Source: Motacilla alba alba
Lineage: Eukaryota > Chordata > Aves > Passeriformes > Motacillidae
Reading direction: 5' to 3'
Length of the DNA stretch: 64,000 nucleotides
Assembly (NCBI RefSeq): GCF_015832195.1
Contig: NC_052034.1
Coordinates: forward strand, 5,791,501 to 5,855,500
Position 1 is the stretch's first letter. Every line of letters starts with the position of its first letter. The position numbers and the translations under genes are program-made. The notes beneath the pieces were generated by a model. It worked only from the letters and a program-made list of their open reading frames with translations. It ran no database searches and was not told where the DNA came from. Of the stretch, positions 47,101 through 59,100 are shown piece by piece.

Positions 47101-50100
47101 CTGACATTGGTGTGGTGTCCCCACAGGTCCTGGCAGAGCTCAAGGAATACGCCACCGAGGTGGACGTGGACTTCGTGCGCAAGGCCGTGCGAGCCATCGG
47201 CCGCTGTGCCATCAAGGTGGAGGCAAGTGTCTCACCCTGGGGCTTCTCTGTGGTTCCCTGTCTTCAGAAACATTGGTGGGCTTTGCCATCTCATTTCCAT
47301 GGTGCTGCAGTTGCAGTGGTGGCCTTCAAGTGGCCGGATCCGTCCTGGTTCTGGGCAGAGCAGCACTGAGCAGGGTGTGAGCTGTGAGGACATCATGGGA
47401 GGGTGGGGTGCTCCTCTCATCTTGCAGGCAGAGCAAGGCAGGTCATTCATCCTTGGTGGAATATTTTACTGCATTTGCTTAGTGGAACAATGACCACTTA
47501 TCCATCCAAATCCTTTAATAGCTGTGGCCTGACCTTTTGAAGGGAGAAGAAGATGATATTGTATAGAGAAACTCAGTATTATGAAACATTTTGTGTCATC
47601 CCTCCCCTCCATTTCAGAAGAACAGAACACAGAGGCACAGAATTGCAGAGATTTGGGGCACTTAAATGCAATTTATACAAACAGAGTGACTCTACTTACA
47701 TAAATCCATATAACTTGTAGCTTCATTTGGAGTGTGCTCTCTTTTACCTCGATGCTTATGCAAACAAGTTCCCAGGAACCTCTGCAGTTATCCAAAACAA
47801 GTCTGAAATGTCCTCTGCCAGTGGAACATCCACCTAAGTGCTCATAATAGAATATTGTTTTTTTAGTGATGTGTCTGTTAATTTTTCTGTAAGTGAATCT
47901 GAAATGCTGTCAGGAGCTCAGAAATCCTGTGAAGAGGGGGAAGATTTGTGCTGTGGTGTTGGTACTTTTCAGTAAACTGATGACTGAGTGCAAAATGTCA
48001 CATAAAGTGCTCTAATTTCAGCTGAGCTCATTTAGCTTTTGCTCAAGTGTGTTCCCATGAGCATTGCCTGACAGCAGATTTAAATAATAACCTAATCATG
48101 CCTGGCTTAGTGTGGTGTCAGTGCACAGGATTCTCTTGTTTCAGCTAAACTACTGCAAGCCTGTGCACAGAGGACACCAACTTCTGTCCTCTGGAGAGAA
48201 TCAACTGCCCTGTTGTGCATCTCTCTCTTCCTTCCTTCAGCTCTCAAAGGTTTGTCACTGCCAGGGGCTTGCTTTGAAGCATGGCTCCATGAAGCAGGGG
48301 CTGCTGCTTCTATTTCATGTCTGTTCTTCAAAATACCAGAGAACTCCTTCCATGCTGTATCCAGGCATGAGCCTGTCTGGATGGAGCCACAGCAGTGACA
48401 GTAGAAAACCCCCCTGAGCATGGAAAAGGGCTACAGAGAAGTTTAAAAGGAGCTGGTGACAGTGCTTTTTGTAGCAGTACTGTGCTGGCAGGGTGGGAAT
48501 TTGTTTTAGTTCTCAGCAGGGACTTTCTCACTAGGATTTGGCCCTGTGCCTGTCCTAGTTGCACACGGAGGTTGGTGTATTCCTGCAGCATCAAGGTGTT
48601 TTTAGAAGTTTTTAACCCTTCCTGCCCTCATCCCCCACATTTACCCCATCCCTGATACCACAACAGTCACATTTGATAAGCAAAGGACTAGTAATAATGG
48701 CCCAACGACCCTCTAATTGTAATTGTTCCTCTCCACTAGTAATTTTAACCTTGATTTTTGGCACTGCTCCATTGAAGATGCTGCTGCTAAGGGTGAGGTC
48801 TCTTTCCTGCTCTGACAAGGACCAGATTTAAAGAGATACATAGAACAACTCATGACAGTTGTTCCTCATGCCTAGGTTAATCCCTGTCCCCAGTGCATCT
48901 GTGTTTACTAGGGGCTGTTTACACTGTGAGTTATGACTAATGGGAGAGCATCCTCACAGCCATCAGTGTCCAAGTTCCCAAAGCTCAGAAATCTGATTTT
49001 TGACAGAGGACGCAGCCAGTGGGAGCTGTTGATGAATGAGGATTCACAGAGCACCTCAGCTCTGCCTTTAGGGATCCTATCTTTTGTCTAATTGTCACTC
49101 CTAGGAGAGTGAGACAGAAATAAATCTGTCTGCTGAGAGGTGCCCCACAAAGCAAATGTGGTGTTCCCTTTGCTCCTGGTGCTGGTTTGGGATATGGAAC
49201 CAACACCCACACTGAGTAGCAAGATTTTGCTCAGGTTTGAGCAGTCACATTGTTTTGGGGGATGTCAGAACATCATCATTTTGCGTGGATATTGCTGATT
49301 ATTGCTAGATGAGCTCAGAGTGAGCTTGGGTTTATCTACAGCAAACTGTGGTGTAGCTACACTTGTCTGCCTTGTGAATTGGTTTGCTCCAGTGGCAGCA
49401 TCACAAGAAACCATCATGCCATGCTTTGGTTTTTAGGAAAACAAGCACCGCTCCTGTGGGAAAAGGAAATGAAGTGGATGCAGTAAAGATAGGGATTCCT
49501 CTGGAGCAAAGGAGAAGCAGAAGGAGCCATCTTACAGGGATATTTGTCTCGTTTCCAAGAGAGATTCTGCCAGCAGCCTGGTTCTTAGAAATCATTGAGG
49601 CTTATGGCTGAGTGTGATATGTGCTACTTCAATAATCTTGTGGGCTTTCATTTGGTTTCTGCAGAAAAACAAAGCAATTTTGACATTGGTTGCTTGTCCT
49701 TCCTCACTCCAACCTGAAAGCTGTTTGAGTTGGGGCACTCTTTCATCAGTTTGCAGAGCTCTGCTGTCCCCAAGGATGTCCCCCTTCAAAAAGCAGTGTG
49801 TTTACAAGGGATGGGGTGAGCTGAGATGGGTTTTATTAGAAGGACTGCTTTTCTGGGCATGTGCCCACCACTGCTCACTTTCCAAGGGACTCTTTGGCTA
49901 AAAATCATTGCTGTGTATTTCAAAGTGGATGTTGTGCTTTTCCTGGAAAAAAAAAATATGCTTCAAAGCAGCTAAAGAAAAGAAAACTAAACTTTAATTT
50001 GCTTTTCCTTGAATTGTACAGCTCTTAAAGCTCTGTTAGTTGTAGGCTCTGACAGGGCTGTAGTGCTTGTTGCCAGCAGTGACTGGTGCTGTAGATTCTG

Positions 50101-53100
50101 TAGAATGGATGTGGCACAGATTTACCCCATCAGATCTCTTGTTAAATTATCAGATGAAAGTTACTGAGATGAAGAGGGGAAATTTGATGCTCTGAAGCAT
50201 CTCTCTTGCAAGGACTTTGAGCAGGGCTCCCAGTGTGAGCCAGGTCAGTGTGTGGAGCCAGGTTCATGGTCAGTCCCCATGAACTGGAAGTGTCTTCCAG
50301 GTCACAGCCTCAAATCCCTTCTGGAGCAGAAGGGATCAGAGCAGGACATGGTCAGGTTGCCATTCAGTGCCCCTGTAGTGCCACAGTACCCATAAAGCTG
50401 AGCTAAGGAGGGAGAGGTGTCATAAAAGAATATTACAGCAATCACCCATTTTCATGTGATGCCTCTCTGACACCAATTGTATTGCATTTTTTTTTTCTGT
50501 TTGGTGTGAATTTCAGGGGAGAGTTTTATGACTTACTGCCAGTTTGCAAAGACAGAGCAAGTGCTGGTTTGTGGTGATCCTCCCTTGGCTGATCCTCGTG
50601 TCAGCCTGTTTGTGCTGACAGGCCCTGTGTGAGATACTCAGGAGGGCAGGAAGCTGCCAGAAGGTTTTAGTCTCTGACCCAAATTCCTGAAGTTTGTCCT
50701 TGAGATTTTTGCCCATTCTCAAAGAACTGATTCCTGTGACTAAAATGCCATTTCACTCCTCCTCCTCCTGCCCAGCCTTTAAGTGCTCAGTAAGTTGAGG
50801 GAACTGTTAACTCACTGGAATTGAAAAATCCACCTACATTGCTGTTGTTTGTGCCCCACAGTGTTTGTCTCCAGCCTGAATTCTTTATGAGTGTTCCAAA
50901 GGCAGTGTTGGGAGCAGTCTGCTTCTCACATTAATCACCAGCTGTGTAATGAGGCTTCATGTGTGCTCTGCTAATAACCAAATCACTGCCCTTATTTGAG
51001 ATCTGCTGCTGGAGTTGGTTGCTCCTGTGATGTCCTGTCTCACTGTGCTGTTTGGGAATAGACCTCCCTGAATTATCTGCCTCTAACTCCACTCCTGGTT
51101 CCTGGAGCATGACAGTGTCCAGTCCTTGTTATCTTGCAGTGCCTGTGAATTGAACTAATTAATTGAAAGCTGCATTAGGAGCAGCTGAATTTCTATTTTT
51201 AGCTGTGCATTTCACATGTTGTTAGTGACCTCACCCCAAAAATGCTGAACGTGTTGCTGCTGGGAGCTGCTTTTTGCTGCTGGTTTTGACAACACTGTTT
51301 TCTCTGCCTTCTGGCTTTGCTAGAAACTTTCCTGCAGTCCCTATCAGAGCTTTCCCAGCTCTGATTGTCTGGCATGGGAATCAGAGAGCTCATTCAGTGG
51401 CTTGTACCAGCCCCAGAGTGGTACAAATAGCAGTGTAGGTGATGTTCCCAAGCTCTCTCGTGCGGTGACCCAACTTTCTACTGGCACAGTTGCTTCTCTT
51501 ACTTTCTAGAGGAGCTGGAGCCAGCTGGTGTCCCCACTGTAACAACCTTTTGTTACCCTGTCGTTCATTTCTGGACAGAGTTTGTAGCTCTTGTCCTCTG
51601 GGCCTTTTCTCATGCACATACCATGTTCCTCAGCGAGTGCTGTGGGAGCTGGAGTGTTTCTTCAGCTTTTTAAATTGTGTTTTTCTGCTGTCTCCAGCAA
51701 TCTGCAGAGCGCTGTGTGAGCACACTGCTGGACCTCATCCAGACCAAGGTCAACTACGTGGTGCAGGAGGCCATCGTGGTCATCAGGGACATCTTCCGCA
51801 AGTACCCCAACAAGTAGGTGGAAACCTCAGGGTTTTCTGGAAGCACTTGGCTGCCGTGATCAGAATAGAGCAGATCTCAGCTCAGCAGGGCTCTGAAGCA
51901 AAGGTGGAAGCAGGGATCCCACTCCTAGTTTGGTAGGAGGCTCTAGGTGAGGTGTCAGCCTGGCTTGTTATAAATTTGAATTGAATGGTTTTCCTTCCCC
52001 ACCACTCTGTACTGAAGGCTGGATCAAAAGCCAGTAAAGCTCTTGCAGGGGATGCCAGAAGGAAAATTTGGCCAAATTTTACAGCATCAGGCTATTCTGG
52101 TTTTAATCCCCTCTAGAAATCCATGAAGTGAGCAAGTCTCCTCATACAGGGCTGTGAAAGTTCACAGCTCCCAGGGTCTGAGATCCAGTCAGGTTGTGCT
52201 GAGCAAAGCACTGCTGGCTTTTCCCACCAAGTGTTCCTTCTGGCTTGGGCAGAACTCAGCTTCTCTTGGTTCTGCAGTAAGATTTTGTCTCCTCAGCCAC
52301 AGAACTGCAGCAATGTTTTTCAGCAGAGACTTCATGATCACCTAAAAAATAATATGGGACATCTGCACTCTTCCCTGGCAATTTCTGCTGTCAGTCTCAG
52401 AAATTCCCTGCTTGTGGAGCTACCCACACATGGGAATAGAGAAGCTAAATTAGTGTGGGATATTGTCTGGTTTACAATAAAGCCTTGGGGGGGAGTGCAA
52501 TACCCAGTTTAGAGTTACCAGGCTGGAGCCTCCAGCAAGGCTGCAGGATCTGATTCTGGTTTGAACTGCTGGATCAAATATTCCCATTAGCAGACAGAGC
52601 AGAAGGCACCTTTATCTTGAACTCCACATCTGGGTGGTCTTGCTGATGGATTAAACTGCAGTAACCCTGTGAGAGCTCAGTGCTCAGCTTTGGGAGGGAA
52701 AAAATAGTTGAATGAAAATGCTGCTTGTTGTGTAGAAACACAAGACATGACTTCAGAGCAGAATTCTCTGCAGAATGATGTGGGCAGAAATGGAGTGAAA
52801 CAAGTCCAGTTCACCCCAGTAATCCACCTGTACTCTGACAAACCAGGTATGAGAGCATCATTGCCACTCTGTGTGAGAACCTGGATTCCCTGGATGAGCC
52901 AGATGCCAGAGCTGCCATGATCTGGATAGTGGGTGAATATGCTGAAAGAATTGACAATGCAGATGAGCTGCTGGAGAGTTTCCTGGAGGGTTTCCATGAT
53001 GAAAGCACTCAGGTAAAATTTGCAGTGTGCATTTTATCTGTAGTGTTTCATGCAGTGTATTTATGGGATGGACACGAAATGTTATTGCAGTGGTCAGACA

Positions 53101-56100
53101 ACACCTGTCAATAAAAGCTTCAATATTGGGCTAAAATAAAACTCTTGGGAATCTGCAGTTTTGCTTTGTTGTCTGTGTCTCCAAAAATTCCTATCTTGGA
53201 AGGACAAGAAGGGATTCCAGAGGTTGCATATTTCTTGGGGGCATGGCTGTACTGGGGACCAGAACTTAGACAGTGATGGGCTATGACACAAACCTCAGCC
53301 TGCTGCTCAGGGACTTCTCTGTGAAAGTGTTTTGCAACAGGCAAGGGTTTGAATCTCATTATTCTGGGTTTCACTGGCAAAGAATGGTGTAATGCTGTGA
53401 GGAAACAGGAGCCATGCTTCATATCAGTAAAGGAATTTCTAATCCCTCCTGTGTCCCTCTCTCTTAGGTGCAGCTCACCCTCCTGACTGCAATAGTGAAG
53501 CTGTTCTTGAAAAAGCCTTCTGAGACACAGGAGCTGGTCCAGCAGGTCCTCAGCCTGGCCACACAGGTAAGCCAAGGTATCCAGTGACCCAGATCCCTGC
53601 AGACACTCTGCTGGCCTGCTGTGTGATGTCTCCCATCTGTCAGGCTAGGGAGCTTTGCAGTGGATCAGATTCAAGGGTGTTCCTTCTCTCCCAAAGGGAT
53701 TCTATTTAAAAGCTGCTCTGTGCCTGTCACCATCTGGAATCTGCTTTCTCCTTCTTAGCTCTTACTTTATCTGAATTCCTTCCCCATTCACTCACTAAAT
53801 GGAAAATTAGGGACAGTGTAGAATTATCAAGAAACCAAAATTCTTTCTCCTTGAAGGTAGCTTGCAGTGAAACATCTGGAGCTATAACAGAGGCAAAGAG
53901 CCTGGCAAAGACTTTGTTCTGAGAACAGCGAAGTTTAAGCAGTGCTATGAAAAACAAAGAACTGAGTTTTGGGGTTTTTGCCTTTGTACTTGCATGCTGT
54001 CAGCCAATGTGGCAGCTTTGCTGGAGGCTGTAGCAGTGGGTTAAGATCATGGATTCATTATGCATGAGATGCTGAGTTATGAGCTCAGATCACTGCAGGC
54101 AAGGCTGGGTTTGAGCTGGCAGACACAACTGCTGTAGTTCTAGAGGACAGAGGTGATGTCCTGGTGGCAGGGGTGGGGGAGAGCTCAGCTGATCTTCCTA
54201 CACTCCTTGGCTGCAATGACTGGGGTAAAGTGCCCAAAAAAACAGCTCCTCTCCAGACCTGCTGTGTCAAGTGATAAAAATAGTCTGCCAGCTGAATGGG
54301 CTGTGATTGTTTCTGAGCAGAAAACCTGGAGTCAATCATCAGCTGGCCTTTTTGATCCTCTTTGCTGCAAGAAATAATGGCTGTGGATTTGCTGCACTTA
54401 AAACTTTTATTCATTCCTTTGGGGGTTGCATTGGTCAGCAGCAACAAACCCATGACCTTTTCTTGCTTCAAAACCTACTGTTAGGCAGGGTCTGAGCTGC
54501 TCTTCAGAGAGGAGTGGGCCAAGGGCAGGCTGTATCATTTTCCTGAGCCAACAGAAGAAAGGTACCAAGTGCTAAAACCCACTGTGCTGACTCACAAAAC
54601 ATTTAATGGCACCTTCAGAATATAACAGGCGTCTGGGTTTGTTTCTCTGTTTGTCATAAATGTTGATTCAGTCTGGCTTTTTGTATTTTATATGAATAAT
54701 AAGTCAACGTAGGATAACTGGCTGTAAAACATTGAAAAACCTTATGCTTCAAGGTCTGATTTCTAGGTAGAGGTGGTGTTTTTCACTTGAGTGGGAGAGT
54801 AATTACACGTGTGTTTCTTCCCCCAGCTCAGGTATTGTTGCACTTTGAGTGTCTCAGGGCTTGTCTGCACAGCAGACTGCAGGTGTGGTTGTAGCAGGAG
54901 GCAGCTTCATCCAGCCAGCTCTGGTAAAAATACCAGTGGAGCAGCTGGGGCTGGCAGCAACGCAGGAATTGAGGTCTCAGACCTCTGCATCCCCATTGCT
55001 GATGCATGGGTGGGGAGCTGAGCTAGCCAGGCTTCATTGTGTTGCTCCACAGGTGTGCATGCAGACCCTGGAGAGGGGACAATTGGGAGAGAAACTGGGA
55101 GAGACTTGAGCCTCTTGTTTCAGTAGGTTTACCAGTTTCCAGTGTGGTGTTTGGCTGTGAGAAGAAAACAGTCAGCCTTGAATCTGTAGTGCCTGCAAGT
55201 AGGAGAGTGTAGCCTTTCATGTGTGCCCTTGCAGAAACCCTGCCTGATCCTGAGTGCAGAGTCTAGGAGGGATTGTTAAAGTGTGAAGAGTCCACAATTC
55301 CACCATCAAACAAAACCAGCTCTGCAGAGATAATGTGTGAGACAACAGAGAGATTAATTTAGGTCCTTACAAGCAAAATGAGCTGAGCTCAGTCTCATTC
55401 CAAGAAGAGGTTTGAGAATGTCTTGAGGCAGATGGCAGATGCAGATTCTAACAGGGCAGCAATGAGAGCACAGAAGAGAAAAAGAAATGCCAAGAGAAAG
55501 GCTAGTGAGGTGTACAATATTTTGCTGGAATTTTATCAGGGGGAAAAAAACCTCTAGCGTTTCTCCTGCTATTCTGCTGATATGAAGATTAAAAATCTGA
55601 GCTCTTGTTTCTGTGAACAGTTCACTACAACATAAAACCACAGCACCTCCCTCTCCCTAGAATATTATCAGCAAACCATCCCCACTCACTTTGCTGCTCT
55701 GGGCAGAGCTGCTCAAAGACGAGAGAAATAATTAGCACTTCATGCAGAGGCAAAAGTATCTGCAATAAAACAAGGGTATTATTGACAGCTGGAGAACTGA
55801 TGAAGTACCCTAAGTGTGTATCATTAGCATCTCTCCATACTTCATTAGATAACTAAAAGGCAGGATAAATTAAGATCTCTTTTGCCATAAAGAATATGGC
55901 TTATTAAGATGTGGCTCTGCAGCATCTTTTTTGTCCAGCAGTGCCTTGGGTAAGTCATGTTTCCAGGAATCTTGGATCATTATGCAGTGTTGTGTGTCTG
56001 CTCTTAGCGTGCACCAGTCTTTGCCACACGTGCTCTTTTCTCTGGATTTCTCCTAACACTTAGTGGCAGGAAAGTTTGGAAGGAGTTGTGGGGTGTAAAT

Positions 56101-59100
56101 CCTGGGATTTCTCCTCCCTGACCGGCTGAGCAGGAAGCCAGGCATTAATACTTTGGTTCTCATTTTTAATTTTAAGATGTTCATCTCAACAAGCAGTTTG
56201 TAACATCATTTTGAATTTGGTGGCTGTGGCTGCTGGCTGGTTGGGGGTTTTTAATCCAGAAGAATAAAGTGATTACAGGCATTAGTTGACTTGAGACCTG
56301 TGGGTGATGCATTGCTCTGTCTCAGGATTCTGACAACCCAGACCTGCGGGATCGTGGCTACATCTACTGGCGCCTTCTTTCCACGGATCCGGTGACTGCC
56401 AAGGAAGTGGTGCTCTCAGAAAAGCCACTGATTTCTGAGGAGACTGATCTGATTGAGCCAACCCTGCTGGATGAGCTGATCTGCCACATTGGGTCTCTGG
56501 CTTCTGTGTACCACAAACCACCCAACGCTTTCGTGGAGGGCAGCCACGGCATCCACCGCAAGCACCTGCCAATCCACCATGGGAGGTGAGCTCAGGCAGC
56601 CTGGGGATCATGGCTTGGTTGTTTCTTTCTAGCAAACAGTCCAAAAGATGCCAAGATCTTTTAGAAGATCCTAGAGGGATTTTGTTGATAGTTTGCAAGT
56701 AGTTTCATTGCAGAATGTAATCTTGGCTATGGAGTGTCAAAGTTCCTGGGTCAGAAGAAACAGTAAATATCAAAGTTCCTGTGTGAGGAGAAGCTGGGAT
56801 ATTTTTTGAGAAGACATTAATTATAGATGCTCTTGACATGAATTTGAGTAGAAAAGCAGAAGCTTTGGATGACTGGTGCAAGGAGGACTAGAGTGAGAGC
56901 AGGCATCTTTCAGAAGAAGATTTTGTAGGAGCTTTGCTTCAGCAACAGCTCAGCTTTATGAGCCTGTCTCCTGGAATGCAGCATCACTTTCCTGGAACAG
57001 GAATTACAGGGATCTTTCACTGCTGCAGCATGAGAAGGATTGATAAAACTCCCTTTCCCACTTGGTGCCTGTAAAGCAAGGGAAGTGCAAAAGCCACCTC
57101 AGCCCCATCACTGTTAGGGCTCAAAAAAAGATGGGTAGACTGCCATGGTCTGTCTGACCTTTGTGAGGTGGGGGAAATGCTTTGGCTCACTGCCTGGTGC
57201 TTCAGTGCCTCCCTGGGATCACAGTTCTGGCAGCAGATTAGTTCTGCAAGAGCAGGCAGTGCCTCAGTCCCAGCTGGGGCCGTGGTGCTGCTGGGCCTGT
57301 TCCTGTGGTCCCTCATTCAGGTGAACAGTTTGCTGTTTGCACTAATGGTATTAATTACAAAAATGAGTGTATTTTGCAGCAAGAGGCAGAGTAGCCAGGC
57401 TTACCTCTTAATAATATTCCCAAAGTGACATTTGGAGTGCTATTTTTTGCTGTTGCACTGATAAATCAGTGTGTGATGCTGCTTCTTTTCTATTTTCTGA
57501 CACCACTTCTCTGCTATTCTTAGCAACTAAAGCTATTTCTGTGGTGGCTGGCTTTGGGAAGCTGAGTTGTTTTCTCCCTGCCTGAAATCAAGTCTGGCTG
57601 CACTGACCTAGAATCAGCAAGTACAAATGTACCAGTTGGGCAGGAAAAGCAGTGGCTACTTTCCTACCTCTCCTAATCAAAGCTTTGTCTCAAAATGAGC
57701 TGGTTTTTGGTGTTACCAGCCTTCCTGTACACTGTTGTTCCAGGTCACTACAGCAAATAGCATTTTAGGGGATTTAGCTCAGAGAATTCAGCTTTTTGAA
57801 GGAGCAGTTTATTATCTTCTTGCATGTAGCATCTCTGTGCTGGACTCTCGTTGCTCATGCTCAGTCTGCTGACCTTAAATATTTTCTGATTTTGGCAGAA
57901 CCATTGCTTCAGAAAACCTCAGAGAACAAACCCCCAGGCCTCAGTCAGCAGTGCAAGCTGGGGGAAGGTTTGAGGGATGCTCAGCAGAGCGTGCTGCACA
58001 CTGATTGTGCTGATGCAGTGATAAATTTAAAAATGGGTGGGGTTAGTTAATGGCACACCAGGCTTCTCTTATGGGAGCTCACCTCAAGAGACCCCAATAT
58101 TGGGGTTTTCTGCATCAGTTTAAGGCAAGTTAAGCATGCCCAGTGAAATATAAGTCCAAACAGTGAGATGAGGTGATTTTCTGCACTTCAGTGACCATTC
58201 TGGAGGCTGATCCTTGTGGTAGAGACTGATGGGAATGGGGAGATGTCCACACTGAATGTGGTTTAAGAGGGTCGAGACAGCACTGCCTTGAGGGGTGCTT
58301 CCCTGGGTGTAAACCCAGGAGCAGTTCTGGTTGGCAGAACACCCTCCATGGCATTTTGATTCATTAATTTTCCATTCAGAGCACTGTAGGGCAGGTTTCT
58401 TGCAGCTCTCAGCTGATGGGAAGACCCATTGAACAGCTCACAGATGGTGAAATGTTCCTGCCTCTCCAGCAAGCCCAAGTGTCACAGAGCTGCAGATGTA
58501 TCCTGAGGGTGGGGAGAAATCTGAGCTTGGCAGTGTTTCCTCCTGTGGTGGCTCCCACCACCCCTGCTCTGCCATAATTCAGCTGGGAAATTTGGGAAGA
58601 TGTTAACAGGGCTCCTGGGAGAAGCCAGTCTGATTAGACTTGGGCAGGAGTCTCTATTTCCCTGTTTCACAGGTGGCTGCAGAAGATTTTTGATTCTGGT
58701 TCAGGCTGTGCATCCCTTGTGACTGCAACATCTGGGAACTGCTGGAGGCTGAACTCACAGGGCCAAATCTCCAATTCCCATGGCCAAACCCAAGACTGTA
58801 AAGGGGACAGCTTGTATCAAGTCTTTTTGCCCTTTTAAACCCATATATTCTTTATGAATTGCTTTCCTTTCAAAGAAAATGCAAAGTTGTTTATAGGAAT
58901 CTCCTTAAAGAGATTCTTTACAATTGGAAGTCTGGGCTTTTGCTTTTTTTCAAACAAACCAACTGAGCTTTGTCCTTATTCTTGTTGGGCTTTGGGGCAG
59001 CAGCAGTTACACAAGACTCAGAGGGACTTCTGTGTCTCCATCAGGAGAAGGATGAGTAAGTGTTGAAGGGGTGGAGTGTTGGAGGGATTATATCCTGGGA

